64,000 nt of DNA from Trinickia acidisoli (GCF_017315725.1 NZ_JAFLRG010000001.1:2542001-2606000), one strand, 5' to 3'. Shown: positions 45,094 to 55,230, numbered from the stretch's first letter. Translations and numbers: made by a program. The notes: generated from the sequence alone by a model not told the origin.

Positions 45094-45417
45094 ATGACCT
45101 CCTCCGAGCGCCCCGCCGCCGATACCGGCCACAGTCCGCTTTACCTGAAGCTGCTCGCCGAGACCGCGAAGATCGCATGGCCCGAGCTCGAACGCTTTTT
45201 CGCGCGCGGCATGCTGCTGCGCGTCGCGCGTGACCTCGATCTCGTGACCGTGGCCGCCGCCGTCGCCGAGGACGACACGGCGCAGGTCGCGCAATGGTTG
45301 TCGTCGGGGCTTGTCGAACGCATGCAAGCTAAGACCGCCGCCGACTTCGCCGCGCGCGATCCCGAACTGTGGGCCGTCGTCGTCTCGCCGTGGGTATGCG
45401 TGCAAGAGCGCTCCTAG
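45094..45417 (+). CDS. DUF2288-family protein
   Basis: The 107-residue protein shows the pattern of the DUF2288 family: AKIAWPELERFFARGMLLRV, then ASDLDLVEVA-like residues and the end DPELWAVVVSPWVCVQ. It is soluble, helical and of unknown function. It diverges from cytochrome b561 (74 bp). Confidence 0.82.
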   Translation: MTSSERPAADTGHSPLYLKLLAETAKIAWPELERFFARGMLLRVARDLDLVTVAAAVAEDDTAQVAQWLSSGLVERMQAKTAADFAARDPELWAVVVSPWVCVQERS

Positions 45418-45520
45418 CCAGTGCACGCCGGCGGCAGCCCCGCACACGCCCGCATGCTCCATTTCGCGCAGCGTGTTCTAGTATGTAGCTACGCGACCCC
45501 TATCGCGAAAGGAGGCTGCC

Positions 45521-45694
45521 ATGGACGCTGAATCGATCGCCGGCCTGACCGGGCTAGCCGCCGGACTGCTGGTGCTGCTGGCGCTGACGATATTCGAATC
45601 GCGGTCCTACAAGCGCGAGCACAACGGCGAAGGCATGATTCATCACTGGCTGGCCGAGCATCACATGCTCGACTGGCGTCACACGAAGCACTGA
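45521..45694 (+). CDS. 57-residue membrane protein
   Basis: An ATG at 45521 behind a strong AAAGGAGG ribosome binding site opens a 57-codon frame. One transmembrane helix (LTGLAAGLLVLLALTIF) is followed by a cytoplasmic His/Glu/Trp-rich tail (HHWLAEHHMLDWRHTKH). The many histidines in the tail could bind a metal or heme. No family recognised, but length, helix and ribosome binding site make it likely real. Confidence 0.7.
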   Translation: MDAESIAGLTGLAAGLLVLLALTIFESRSYKREHNGEGMIHHWLAEHHMLDWRHTKH

Positions 45695-45775
45695 ACGAAC
45701 GCCTCGGCGGCGGGAAAAGTCGGTTCGACGCGTCGGCCTGCGCGGCTCCCGCATGAGTCGCGCGCGGCGCGGCGG

Positions 45776-46714
45776 CTATGTGCGCGCGAATTTCCGCAGC
45801 GCGGCCTGCTCGGCGGCGAGCGTCGCCGGCAATTCGTCGCGCAGAAAATCAACCCACGTGCGGATTTTCGCGTCGAGATATTGCCGCGACGGGTACAGCG
45901 CGTAGACGTTCAACGGCATCGACGTGTACTCGGGCAATATCCAGACCAATTCGCCGCTTTCGAGCCAGCGCATCGCCGCGTAGGTCGGCAAGACGGCGAT
46001 GCCCATCCCTTCGCGCACGGCGACGGCCATCGAGTCCGCGCCGTTCACTTGGAACGTCGGCGCCGCGACGGTGTAGGTCTCGGTACCGGTGGGGCCGTCG
46101 AAATTCCATTTGTCGAAGACCGATGCCGGGGTGACGATGCGCAGACACGTGTGATTGGCCAGATCGGCCGGCGTACGCGGCACGCCGCGGCGCTCGAGGT
46201 ATGACGGGGACGCGCACGCGATGCTGAACACGCTGCCGAGCCGCTGGGAGATCAAGCCCGAATCGGGCAGATCGTAGCCGACCACGACCGACACGTCGTA
46301 GCCTTCGTCGAGCAAGTCCGGAATTCGCTGGGCGAGCGTCATGTCGACGGATACGTCGGGGTAGCGCCGCTGATACCGGCCGACCGCGGGCACGATGTAG
46401 TGCGCACCGAAGCTGGCCATCGCATGCACGCGCAGCTTGCCCGACGGCCGCGCGTGCGCGTCGCTCGCCTCGGCCTCGGCTTCCTCGACGTACGCGAGAA
46501 TCTGCTGGCAGCGCTGTAGATAACGCTCGCCCGCTTCGGTCAGCGCGATGCGCCGCGTCGTACGATTGAGCAGGCGCGTGTGCAAATGCGCTTCGAGATC
46601 GGAGACGGCGCGCGAGGCATAGGCGGTCGTCGTATTCAAGTGCTGCGCTGCCGCGGTGAAGCTGCCCGATTCGACGACGCGCACGAAAACGCGCATGTTT
46701 TGAAGCGTATCCAT
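45776..46714 (-). CDS. LysR-family regulator of the FUSC efflux operon (AaeR/CrgA group)
   Basis: From ATG 46714 it has 312 residues; an ATG at 46726 behind AGGA is a possible alternative. The HTH (NMRVFVRVVESGSFTAAAQH, SDLEAHLHTRLLNRTTR) is that of the CrgA group, which senses aromatic compounds. It diverges from an efflux operon whose order and families match aaeXAB plus an outer-membrane factor, so it probably activates or represses it in response to aromatic acids. The inferred target is supported by the palindromes in the intergenic region. Confidence 0.9.
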   Translation of the reverse strand: MDTLQNMRVFVRVVESGSFTAAAQHLNTTTAYASRAVSDLEAHLHTRLLNRTTRRIALTEAGERYLQRCQQILAYVEEAEAEASDAHARPSGKLRVHAMASFGAHYIVPAVGRYQRRYPDVSVDMTLAQRIPDLLDEGYDVSVVVGYDLPDSGLISQRLGSVFSIACASPSYLERRGVPRTPADLANHTCLRIVTPASVFDKWNFDGPTGTETYTVAAPTFQVNGADSMAVAVREGMGIAVLPTYAAMRWLESGELVWILPEYTSMPLNVYALYPSRQYLDAKIRTWVDFLRDELPATLAAEQAALRKFART

Positions 46715-46779
46715 ACCCACCCCCATGTGTTCCTGCGTCGCGATTGTTACATGTTCCGCAACATCGATTAGCTCAAAAA

Positions 46780-46806
46780 CCGTAAGAATCCATTGCATCC
46801 TTACGG
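46780..46806. promoter_or_regulatory. inverted repeat in the LysR/efflux intergenic region
   Basis: CCGTAAG (46780-46786) and CTTACGG (46800-46806) are perfectly complementary with a 13-bp spacer. A second small repeat, ATGTT-CCGC-AACAT, is at 46751-46764. A consensus TATAAT (46831-46836) follows. Both lie between the divergent starts, the normal place for LysR operators. Confidence 0.55.
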
Positions 46807-46872
46807 CTTATTCGACAATAGGCTGAAAAATATAATCGATTGCGTTCAATAACGTCGCCAAGGGAGAAAATC

Positions 46873-48429
46873 GTGCGCTTGCCGAGCGGCAAAGTGCGTG
46901 TCGCATCCGCATTTCTTGCACTGTCGATAATAATGTCCGGATGCGCGAGCACGGGCGGCATTGCGCCGCAACAAACGGCGCTCGATGCGGCGGCGCTCGA
47001 TACCGGCGCCGCCGTGCGCGCGGCTGCTCGCAGTGCTCGCTGGCCCGATGCCGACTGGTGGCGCACCTATGGCGACACGCAGCTCGACTCGCTCGTATCC
47101 GCCGCCGTCGCCGGCAATCCGACACTCGCGGCCGCCGATGCGCGCGTGCGCGAAGCGCAATCGCTCGCGGGCGTGGCTGCCGCGGCGCTCGCGCCGCACG
47201 TCGAGGGCAACCTGTCGATCACACGCGAGCACTGGGCCGACAATCCCCTTTATTACGGGCCCGGCGAACTCGCCGATCAAACCACCTGGAACAACACCGG
47301 CACGCTCGGATTTTCCTACCATCTCGATCTATGGGGCGGCGATGCGCACGCACACGAACGAGCGCTCGATGCCGCGCATGAACGTGCAGCGAATGCGCGC
47401 GCCGCACAGCTCGAGCTCGAGGTCAATCTCGTGCGCGCTTACGTCGACTTTTCGAAACAATACGCGCTACGCGACATCGCCACCGATACGCTCGCACGCC
47501 AGCGAGAACTCGTGGCGCTGGCGCAGCGGCGTCTTGCGGGCGGGGTCGGCACGCAACTCGAGGTGAGCCAAGCGCAGGCCCCGTTGCCCGAGTACGAGCG
47601 TCGGATCGAGGCGCTGAACGAAGCGATCGAACTCGACCGCAACCAGCTCGCGGCATTGACCGGGCAAGGCCCCGGCGCGGGCGCTGCCTTGACGCGACCC
47701 GCGCTGTCGCTCGACGCGAGCGTCGCCCTGCCCTCGGCGCTGCCTGCCGAATTGATCGGCCACCGCCCCGACGTCGTCGCCGCGCGCTGGGCCGTGGCGG
47801 GCGCCGCACGCGGCATCGATGTCGCCCATGCGGCCTTCTACCCCAATATCAATCTGATGGCATCGCTGGGCGGCTTCGCGGCCGGGGGCCCGCTGTTTCA
47901 GTTTCTGCACGCGGCCAACGGCAGTTGGACCGCCGGGCCGGCGCTCTCGCTGCCGATCTTCGAAGGCGGCGCGCTGCGCAGCCGGCTCGGCGCGGCGGAC
48001 GCGGGCTACGACGAGGCCGTCGAGCATTACAACGCGACGGTCGTCGCCGCGCTCAAGCAAATCGCCGATCAGATCGTGCAGTTGCACTCGCTCGCCGCGC
48101 AGCAAGGCGACGCCGAGCGCTCGGCCAGCTTTGCCGAGCGCAGCTATCGGCTCGCCCAAGTCGGCTTCAAGCGCGGGCTGAGCGACTACGTCAACGTCGT
48201 CGTCAGCGAAACGCAATGGCTCGGCGCGCAGCAGAGCGTGGCCCAGGTGCACGCCGCGCGACTTGCCGCCTACGCGTCGCTGATGGGTGCGCTGGGCGGT
48301 GGACTCGCCGCGCCGGCCGACGGCCCGAACGCCGGCACGATGCAGCCCTCGCCGCACGGCACGCTCGGAATCGATGCGCTCGGCCGCCATGCGAGCGTCG
48401 CCGCACACGGCGCCGGCGAGCCGCGATAG
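46873..48429 (+). CDS. outer-membrane efflux lipoprotein (second NodT/OprM type)
   Basis: From the GTG at 46873, preceded by AGGGAG, it has 518 residues. The lipobox I-M-S-G-C puts Cys at 24, and two TolC-like repeats follow (SLAGVAAAALAPHVEGNLSI, QRRLAGGVGTQLEVSQAQAP). It forms the exit duct for the FUSC/HlyD genes behind it. It is paralogous to the outer-membrane factor at 916-2448, about 30-35 percent by eye. It starts 159 bp from the divergent LysR gene. Confidence 0.92.
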   Translation: MRLPSGKVRVASAFLALSIIMSGCASTGGIAPQQTALDAAALDTGAAVRAAARSARWPDADWWRTYGDTQLDSLVSAAVAGNPTLAAADARVREAQSLAGVAAAALAPHVEGNLSITREHWADNPLYYGPGELADQTTWNNTGTLGFSYHLDLWGGDAHAHERALDAAHERAANARAAQLELEVNLVRAYVDFSKQYALRDIATDTLARQRELVALAQRRLAGGVGTQLEVSQAQAPLPEYERRIEALNEAIELDRNQLAALTGQGPGAGAALTRPALSLDASVALPSALPAELIGHRPDVVAARWAVAGAARGIDVAHAAFYPNINLMASLGGFAAGGPLFQFLHAANGSWTAGPALSLPIFEGGALRSRLGAADAGYDEAVEHYNATVVAALKQIADQIVQLHSLAAQQGDAERSASFAERSYRLAQVGFKRGLSDYVNVVVSETQWLGAQQSVAQVHAARLAAYASLMGALGGGLAAPADGPNAGTMQPSPHGTLGIDALGRHASVAAHGAGEPR

Positions 48430-48439
48430 GACGAACGTC

Positions 48440-50626
48440 ATGGCCGATCCCCTGCTTCGCGAACCACGCTCGTTCAATGCGCTGCAAACCGCCTTCGTCG
48501 ACTGGGCACGTACGGACGGGCTCACGTGGGTCTATCTGCTCAAGGCGCTGACGGCCGCGTTTCTCGCGCTCGGCATCGCGATGCGGCTCGATCTGCCGGG
48601 GCCGCGCACCGCGATGACGACGGTCTTCATCGTCATGCAGCCGCAAAGCGGCGCCATCCTCGCCAAAAGCTTCTATCGGATCGGCGGCACGCTCGTGGGC
48701 CTCGTCGCGACGCTGTGCTTGATCGCCGTTTTCGCGCCGCAGCGTGAGCTGTTTCTCGGCGCGCTCGCGCTGTGGACCGGCATCTGCACGGCCGGCGCCG
48801 CGCGCAACCGCAACTTCCGCTCATACGGCTTCCTGCTCGCGGGGTACACGGCCGCGCTGATCGGCATTCCCGCCGCTCAGCATCCGGACGGCGCGTTCTT
48901 ATCCGCGCTCACGCGCGCGGCGGAGGTGACGCTCGGCGTCCTCTGCGCGGGCGTCGTCGGCGCACTCGTGTTCCCTCAACACGCGAGCCTGCAAATGCGC
49001 ACGACGGTGCGCGCGCGCTTTTCCGCTTTCGTCGAATACGTCGCGGCCACGTTGTCGGGGCGCGTCGAACGCACGCAGATCGAACGCACGAATGCCCGCT
49101 TTTTGGCGGAGATCGTCGGCTTCGAAGCGATGCGCAGCGTCGCCGTGTTCGAAGGGCCGGAAACGCGTGGCCGCAGCGGCCGTCTCGCGCGCTTGAACAG
49201 CGAGTTCATGACGGCCTCGACGCGCTTTCACGCTCTTCATCAACTGATGAACCGCCTGCGCGGCGCCGGCGCGACGCAGGCCGTCGCCGCGCTCGAGCCT
49301 TACTTCGAAGAACTGGCGCCGCTGCTGCACATGCCGGGCGAGCCGGTACTGACCGCCCTGGATGCCGCCGGCTCGGCACGCAAGCTCGAAGCGTTCAAAG
49401 CCGCGCTACCGCGCCGCGTGCGCGAAAAGCGCGCGGCGCTCGCGCGGCGGCACGACTTTCCGCTGCTCGACTTCGACACCGCCTCCGAACTGCTCTACCG
49501 ATTCGTCGAAGACATGCACGCCTATACGCTGACCTACGCGTCGCTCGCGGCCTCGACGCACGAACGCGAACGTTCGCCCGAGCGCTACGAACCGAAGACG
49601 AACGTGGCCCTCACGCTCGTGGCCGGCGTGCGCGGCGCCATCATCATGGCCGTGCTCAGCGCGTTTTGGATCGCGTCGGCCTGGCCGAACGGCTCGATGC
49701 TCGTGCTCAACGCCGCCGCGGTCTGCGCGCTGGCGTCCTCGTCGCCGCGGCCGACGCGCATGGCCTACCAGATGGCGGCCGGCACGGTGCTCGCAACGCT
49801 CCTCGGGTTTCTCGTCGTGTTCGGCATCTATCCCCACATCGACGGTTTCCCGCTGCTGTGCGTCGCGCTAACGCCGGCACTCGCGCTCGGCATCTGGATG
49901 ACGACGCGCCCGAAGCTCGCGGGCTATGGCGCCGGCTATTGCATCTTCTTTTGCGTGCTGGCGGGCCCCGACAACCTCGTGCGCTACGATCCGGCCGGCT
50001 ATGCGAACGACGCGCTCGCGCTCGTGTTGTCGATGGTGGTCAGCGCGATCGCCTTTGCCGTGCTGCTGCCGCCCTCGACACCCTGGCTGCGCCGCCATCT
50101 GCTCGGCGACTTGCGCCGCCAAGTCGTGCTGGCCTGCACAGCACCGCTCGCGCGCGTGCGTTCGCGCTTCGAGAGCCGTGCGCGCGACCTCGCCTTCCAG
50201 GCCCACGCGCTGATGGAGCACGATGCGGCCGGCCAGCGCGACGCGCTCGCTTGGCTGATTGCGGTGCTCGAAGTCGGCCAAGCCGTCATCGATCTGCGCC
50301 GCGAGCTAGCCGCGCTGCCGAACGACGCGCGCTATGCACGAACGATGCCGTGGCGGCGCAGCATCGCGCAGTCGGCCAAGACGCTCACCGCGCTGTTCGC
50401 GCGCCCGACCGATGCGCGCCTGGACGCCGCCCTCGCCGCGAATTTCGACGCGATCGCAGCCGTGCAGCAAGCGCTTGCCGCATTCGCTCCGCCGCGCGAA
50501 GACCGGCACCGTCTGCAACGTATCTTGAGCTACCTGCACTTCGTGCGCACGGCGCTCATCGATCCTCAATCGCCGCTCGCGCACTACGCGGGCGGGACGC
50601 GCCGCGACGCCGCGGCGCCGGCATGA
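48440..50626 (+). CDS. FUSC-family inner-membrane exporter (AaeB/fusaric-acid type)
   Basis: The 728-residue protein has two membrane halves, each of about five to six helices (PRTAMTTVFIVMQPQSGAIL in the first; MAVLSAFWIASAWPNGSMLV in the second), separated by large cytoplasmic helical domains. This is the FUSC/AaeB layout. Members export fusaric acid, p-hydroxybenzoate and related aromatic acids. It follows the outer-membrane factor by 10 bp and precedes a DUF1656 protein and an adaptor. Confidence 0.92.
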   Translation: MADPLLREPRSFNALQTAFVDWARTDGLTWVYLLKALTAAFLALGIAMRLDLPGPRTAMTTVFIVMQPQSGAILAKSFYRIGGTLVGLVATLCLIAVFAPQRELFLGALALWTGICTAGAARNRNFRSYGFLLAGYTAALIGIPAAQHPDGAFLSALTRAAEVTLGVLCAGVVGALVFPQHASLQMRTTVRARFSAFVEYVAATLSGRVERTQIERTNARFLAEIVGFEAMRSVAVFEGPETRGRSGRLARLNSEFMTASTRFHALHQLMNRLRGAGATQAVAALEPYFEELAPLLHMPGEPVLTALDAAGSARKLEAFKAALPRRVREKRAALARRHDFPLLDFDTASELLYRFVEDMHAYTLTYASLAASTHERERSPERYEPKTNVALTLVAGVRGAIIMAVLSAFWIASAWPNGSMLVLNAAAVCALASSSPRPTRMAYQMAAGTVLATLLGFLVVFGIYPHIDGFPLLCVALTPALALGIWMTTRPKLAGYGAGYCIFFCVLAGPDNLVRYDPAGYANDALALVLSMVVSAIAFAVLLPPSTPWLRRHLLGDLRRQVVLACTAPLARVRSRFESRARDLAFQAHALMEHDAAGQRDALAWLIAVLEVGQAVIDLRRELAALPNDARYARTMPWRRSIAQSAKTLTALFARPTDARLDAALAANFDAIAAVQQALAAFAPPREDRHRLQRILSYLHFVRTALIDPQSPLAHYAGGTRRDAAAPA

Positions 50627-50637
50627 AGGAGCCGCCC

Positions 50638-50838
50638 ATGCATCGCGAAATCGCCATCCTCGGCGCCTACATTCCCTCGCTCGTGCCGCTTTGCATCGGC
50701 GGCGCAGTGCTGACCTGGTTCGTCGACCGCCTGCTCGCGCAGATCGGCCTTTATCGCTTCGTCTGGCATCCCGCGCTCTTTCGCGCGAGCCTGCTCGCCT
50801 GCATCTGCGGCGTGCTCGGGCTCGCTGTCTATCGTTAG
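50638..50838 (+). CDS. DUF1656 membrane protein (AaeX-like)
   Basis: The 66-residue protein has two membrane helices (IAILGAYIPSLVPLCIGGAV, ASLLACICGVLGLAVY), characteristic of the small DUF1656/AaeX component present in FUSC efflux operons. ATG 50638 follows AAGGAG; an ATG at 50623 overlapping the previous stop is an alternative. It probably stabilises the FUSC protein. It precedes the adaptor by 34 bp. Confidence 0.88.
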   Translation: MHREIAILGAYIPSLVPLCIGGAVLTWFVDRLLAQIGLYRFVWHPALFRASLLACICGVLGLAVYR

Positions 50839-50872
50839 GCACACAGGCCCCGCTTCTTTTCGACTCCTCATC

Positions 50873-51736
50873 ATGACGCTTCGACAACTCATCGGTTTCA
50901 TCGCCACGGCACTGCTGCTCGTGCTCGCGCTGGCGATCGGCCATCGGCTCTGGGTTCATTACATGGACGAACCGTGGACTCGCGACGGCCGCGTGCGCGC
51001 GCAGATCGTCAACGTGGCGCCCGACGTCTCGGGCGCCGTCGTGGATCTGCCGATCACGGACAACATGTTCGTCAAGAAAGGCCAAGTGCTGATGCGAATC
51101 GATCCGGCGCACTATCAGGTGGCCGTCGAGCAAGCCGAGGCGGCCGTGGCCGCGCGCCGGGCCGAGTGGCAGATGCGCCGGGCCGATGCCGCGCGGCGCG
51201 CCGACATGGACAGCCTCGTCGTGTCGAAGGAAAACCGCGAGAACGCCTCGAGCGCCGCGGTGAGCGCGCAAGCGCAATATCAACAGGCCGTGGCCGCGCT
51301 CGACGCCGCCAAGCTCAATCTCTCGCGCACGACGCTCGTCTCGCCCGTCGACGGCTACGTCACCAATCTTTCGGTGTTCCGCGGCGACTATGCGACGGCG
51401 GGCACGCCCAAGCTCGCGATCGTCGACAGTCACTCGTTCTGGGTCTACGGGTATTTCGAGGAAACGAAGCTGCCGCGCGTGAAGATCGGCGACAAGGCGG
51501 AAATCCGCCTCATGAGCGGCGGCGTGCTGCAAGGCCATGTGGAGAGCATCTCGCGCGGCATCTACGATCGCGACAATCCGCAAAGCCGCGAACTCGTCGC
51601 CGACGTCAATCCGACCTTCAACTGGGTGCGGCTCGCGCAGCGCGTGCCCGTGCGGATTCACCTCGACAAGGTCCCCGACGGCGTCATGCTCGCCGCGGGC
51701 ACGACCTGCACGGTGATCGTGTCGCCGGCGCGTTGA
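50873..51736 (+). CDS. HlyD-family periplasmic adaptor (AaeA-like)
   Basis: The 287-residue adaptor begins with one membrane helix (IGFIATALLLVLALAIGHRL). Lipoyl halves (DGRVRAQIVNVAPDVSGAVV and RTTLVSPVDGYVTNLSVFRG), a short helical hairpin and the barrel domain (NPTFNWVRLAQRVPVRIHLD) follow. It is the last gene of the OMF-FUSC-DUF1656-HlyD operon, equal to aaeA in enteric bacteria, and links pump to outer channel. Confidence 0.92.
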   Translation: MTLRQLIGFIATALLLVLALAIGHRLWVHYMDEPWTRDGRVRAQIVNVAPDVSGAVVDLPITDNMFVKKGQVLMRIDPAHYQVAVEQAEAAVAARRAEWQMRRADAARRADMDSLVVSKENRENASSAAVSAQAQYQQAVAALDAAKLNLSRTTLVSPVDGYVTNLSVFRGDYATAGTPKLAIVDSHSFWVYGYFEETKLPRVKIGDKAEIRLMSGGVLQGHVESISRGIYDRDNPQSRELVADVNPTFNWVRLAQRVPVRIHLDKVPDGVMLAAGTTCTVIVSPAR

Positions 51737-51784
51737 TTGGGAACGCTGATCGGATGCGATAAGCCACACCATCCGGCACAAACG

Positions 51785-51812
51785 AAAACGGGCCGGAGAA
51801 CCGGCCCGTTTC
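51785..51812. terminator. bidirectional terminator between efflux operon and MCP gene
   Basis: AAACGGGCCGG-AGAA-CCGGCCCGTTT forms an 11-bp stem lying 50 bp past the adaptor stop and 58 bp past the convergent chemoreceptor stop. The minus strand continues with a short T-rich stretch (TTTTCG), the plus strand with TTTCC. Confidence 0.75.
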
Positions 51813-51870
51813 CGGGTAGACGCTTAGGTCACCGCTGAGGCTGCCGCTCAGGTCGTCAGCCCCATCGATG

Positions 51871-53541
51871 TCATGCGTGCAGCTTGAACTTGCCGACGAG
51901 ACGCTTGAGCGCCTGGGCCTGATCGTCGAGCGAGCGCGCGGCGGCCGTCGCTTCTTCGACGAGCGCGGCGTTCTGCTGCGTGCCGGAATCCATCTGCGTC
52001 ACGGCGCGGTTGACCTCCTCGATGCCGGCGCTTTGCTCGGACGAAGCCGCGGAAATCTCACCCATGATGTCGGTCACGCGCCTGACCGCCTTGACCACTT
52101 CATCCATCGTCTGCCCGGCGTCCTGGGCGAGGCTGGAGCCGTTGGCGACGCGCTCGAGCGACGTGTTGATGAGCGTCTTGATTTCCTTTGCTGCCGCCGC
52201 GCTGCGCTGCGCGAGGCTGCGCACTTCGCCGGCAACGACCGCGAAGCCGCGGCCCTGCTCGCCCGCGCGCGCCGCTTCGACGGCCGCGTTCAAGGCGAGG
52301 ATGTTGGTCTGGAACGCGATGCCGTCGATCACGCCGATGATGTCGCCGATGCTCTTGGCGCTATCGTTGATCTCGCCCATCGTCGTGACGACGCGCGAGA
52401 CGACGCCGCCGCAGGTCGACGCGATTTCCGACGCATTGTTGGCGAGCGCGCTGGCCTGCTTTGCGTTGTCGGCGTTTTGCTTCACGGTCGACGTGAGCTG
52501 CTCCATGCTCGTCGCGGTGCGCTCGAGCGAAACCGCCTGCTGCTCCGTGCGTTGCGACAGATCGAGGTTGCCCATCGAGATTTCGCCGGCGGCCGACGAA
52601 ATCGCCTCGGCACTCGCCGTGATTTCGCCGACGGTACCGGCCAGCCCGGTTTGCATCTCCGTCAGCGCGAAAAGCACGCTCGAGTCGTCCTTCTTCGCGA
52701 GCCGAATACGGTTCGACAGATCGCCCGCCGCGATATGGCTCGCAATCTCCTTGGCGTAACCGGGCTCGCCGCCGAGCTGGCGCGCGAGGCGCCGCACGAC
52801 CCATTCGCTGACAACGAACGCCACGACGATCAGCGCGATGGTCATCCCCGCGATCATCACGAACGACGACTGGAAGATAAAGGCGGACTCTTTGATCGTG
52901 GCTTTCGCTTCGGTGCCGCGCAGGTCCACGAGTTCGTCGACGGCCTTTTCGAGCTTGCCTGTCTCGACGAGCAGCGAGACGTCTTGCATGCCGACCTGCC
53001 AGTTCATTTGCGACAGGTCGAGCGACTGCTCCTTCACGAGCGTCACGAACGTGCGCAAGTGGCCGGCCCAAGCATTGATGCCGGCCGCCAACGCCTTCTG
53101 CTTGGCAATGCTTTCGGAATCGGAAGCGTCGGTGTATTTCTGCAGGATATCGAGCTCGCCGTTGATGGCCGTGAGCCCCTTCTCGATGTCGGCGCCGAGA
53201 TCGTCGCGCTCCTTGGCCGTGGTCGCCGTCAGCAGCATCTTCTGGGCACGGCTCGCGCGCAGCACGTTGGCACGCACTTCCTCGGCGGCTCGGCTCGCGA
53301 CGTGACCTTGGGCGTAAATCGATTTCGCCGAGCCGTTCAAACGCTCGATCTGCGTCAACGAAAACACGCCGATCACGAGCGTGCCGATGAGCACGATCGC
53401 AAACGCCAAGCGCAGCGAGGCTTTCACCGACAGCCCGTGCAGCTTCGACTTCGCCCCGCGCTTTTGCGACCTACCGCCGGCCCCCGTGCCGCCCGGAACG
53501 AAACCTGGCTCCGAACGCCCGCCCAGCGAAACTGCCTTCAT
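51871..53541 (-). CDS. methyl-accepting chemotaxis protein
   Basis: In 556 residues: an N-terminal basic segment, TM1 ([14 protein letters not shown]), a four-helix-bundle-type periplasmic sensor, TM2 ([16 protein letters not shown]) and HAMP ([20 protein letters not shown]). A signalling domain with the invariant hairpin tip [20 protein letters not shown] and [16 protein letters not shown] completes it. It controls the CheA kinase in response to an unknown ligand. The C-terminus lacks a CheR-binding NWETF pentapeptide. The start at 53541 follows GGGGG. Confidence 0.93.
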   Translation of the reverse strand: MKAVSLGGRSEPGFVPGGTGAGGRSQKRGAKSKLHGLSVKASLRLAFAIVLIGTLVIGVFSLTQIERLNGSAKSIYAQGHVASRAAEEVRANVLRASRAQKMLLTATTAKERDDLGADIEKGLTAINGELDILQKYTDASDSESIAKQKALAAGINAWAGHLRTFVTLVKEQSLDLSQMNWQVGMQDVSLLVETGKLEKAVDELVDLRGTEAKATIKESAFIFQSSFVMIAGMTIALIVVAFVVSEWVVRRLARQLGGEPGYAKEIASHIAAGDLSNRIRLAKKDDSSVLFALTEMQTGLAGTVGEITASAEAISSAAGEISMGNLDLSQRTEQQAVSLERTATSMEQLTSTVKQNADNAKQASALANNASEIASTCGGVVSRVVTTMGEINDSAKSIGDIIGVIDGIAFQTNILALNAAVEAARAGEQGRGFAVVAGEVRSLAQRSAAAAKEIKTLINTSLERVANGSSLAQDAGQTMDEVVKAVRRVTDIMGEISAASSEQSAGIEEVNRAVTQMDSGTQQNAALVEEATAAARSLDDQAQALKRLVGKFKLHA

Positions 53542-53949
53542 ATGAATCCCCCTTCTTATCACTCCGCCGCCGTGGGTTGGGCGACGCAATCCTTTGATTA
53601 CCTTTACGGGTCAACGGCAGCGTCGCTGTCGTTCTTTAGTGCGGAGCGCCCCATGTAAACCCGGTATCCAGCGGCTCGTGGCGCGCCGACCGCTTTATAC
53701 CCCGACAAAAAGGCTGCGCGGTGACAACGCCGCAACAACGCGGCGATAGGTCCCGGCCCCGCTTTCCGTTCGCCGATGGCCGACTCGCTCGACGGCGCGG
53801 CCACGGCATGTCCCATTTACGACAAACTTTGTCCGATTATTCTTTATAGGACACACTACACTCAACTCATCGTCGAACCCGACGCATCGAACTTTGCGCG
53901 CCGCACTCCTGCGGCGCGCGCCGTTTTCTCTTTTCCCAAAGTGCCCACG

Positions 53950-55209
53950 ATGCAAACGAGTATTCCGAAAAATACCCTTGCCGCGGCCGCGGCAACGACC
54001 GAGCCGGCGCCGACGCAAGCGCCGGCAGGCCCCGTTTCGCGCACCGTGTACTCGGTGCTCGGTGCGATCAGCTTCTCGCATCTGCTCAACGACATGATCC
54101 AGTCGTTGATCCTCGCCATCTATCCGATGCTGAAGCAGAACTTTTCGTTGTCGTTCGCCCAGATCGGCCTCATCACGCTGACCTACCAAATCACGGCCTC
54201 GCTGTTGCAGCCGCTCGTCGGCTTGTACACCGACAAGCGTCCCCAGCCGTACTCGCTGCCGGTCGGGATGGGTTTCACGCTGACGGGGCTCGTGCTGATG
54301 TCGATGGCGCCGAACTTCGGCGTGCTGCTCATCGCCGCGGCGCTCGTGGGATGCGGCTCGTCCGTCTTTCATCCGGAATCGTCGCGCGTCGCGCGCATGG
54401 CCTCGGGCGGGCGATACGGGCTCGCACAGTCGCTGTTCCAGGTGGGCGGCAACGCCGGTTCGGCGCTCGGGCCCCTGCTGGCCGCGCTCATCGTCATCCC
54501 GCACGGCCAACGCAGCATCGCTTGGTTCTCGGTGGCCGCGCTCGTCGCCATGGTGGTGCTCGCCAACATCGGCCGCTGGTACAGCCGCCATCCGGCAACG
54601 AAGAAGAAAGCCGGTGCCCGCGCGCTGCATCCGTCGCTGTCGAAAGCGCGCGTCAAGCTCGCCATCGGCGTGCTCGTGCTGCTCGTGTTCTCGAAATATT
54701 TCTACCTCGCGAGCCTGAACAGCTACTTCACGTTCTATCTCATCGACAAATTCCACTTGTCGGTGCAGGCCGCGCAGATTCACCTGTTCGTGTTCCTCGC
54801 CGCCGTGGCCGCGGGCACGATCATCGGCGGCCCGATCGGCGATCGGATCGGCCGCAAGTACGTCATCTGGGTATCGATTCTCGGCGTCGCGCCGTTCACG
54901 CTGTTGCTGCCCTACGCGAACCTGTTCTGGACCGGCGCGCTCACGGTCATCATCGGCATCGTGCTCGCCTCCGCGTTCTCGGCCATCATCGTCTACGCGC
55001 AGGAATTGATTCCCGGCAACGTCGGCATGGTCGCGGGCCTGTTCTTCGGCTTCGCGTTCGGCCTGGGCGGCGTGGGCGCGGCCGTGCTCGGCAATCTGGC
55101 CGACGCGACGAGCATCGGCTTCGTCTACAAGGTGTGCTCGTTCTTGCCGCTGATCGGCATCCTGACGATGTTCCTGCCGAATATCGAGAGCAAACGCGCC
55201 AAGGCGTAG
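53950..55209 (+). CDS. MFS exporter, fosmidomycin-resistance (Fsr) type
   Basis: From ATG 53950 the 419-residue protein has a hydrophilic N-terminal tail and 12 helices. Motifs typical of Fsr are SFSHLLNDMIQSLILAIYPML, GSSVFHPESSRVARMASGGR and QVGGNAGSALGPLLAA. Relatives extrude fosmidomycin and drugs. The longer frame starting at 53776 contains no conserved residues. Substrate unknown. Confidence 0.92.
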   Translation: MQTSIPKNTLAAAAATTEPAPTQAPAGPVSRTVYSVLGAISFSHLLNDMIQSLILAIYPMLKQNFSLSFAQIGLITLTYQITASLLQPLVGLYTDKRPQPYSLPVGMGFTLTGLVLMSMAPNFGVLLIAAALVGCGSSVFHPESSRVARMASGGRYGLAQSLFQVGGNAGSALGPLLAALIVIPHGQRSIAWFSVAALVAMVVLANIGRWYSRHPATKKKAGARALHPSLSKARVKLAIGVLVLLVFSKYFYLASLNSYFTFYLIDKFHLSVQAAQIHLFVFLAAVAAGTIIGGPIGDRIGRKYVIWVSILGVAPFTLLLPYANLFWTGALTVIIGIVLASAFSAIIVYAQELIPGNVGMVAGLFFGFAFGLGGVGAAVLGNLADATSIGFVYKVCSFLPLIGILTMFLPNIESKRAKA

Positions 55210-55230
55210 CGCGCTGGTCGCCGACAAAAC

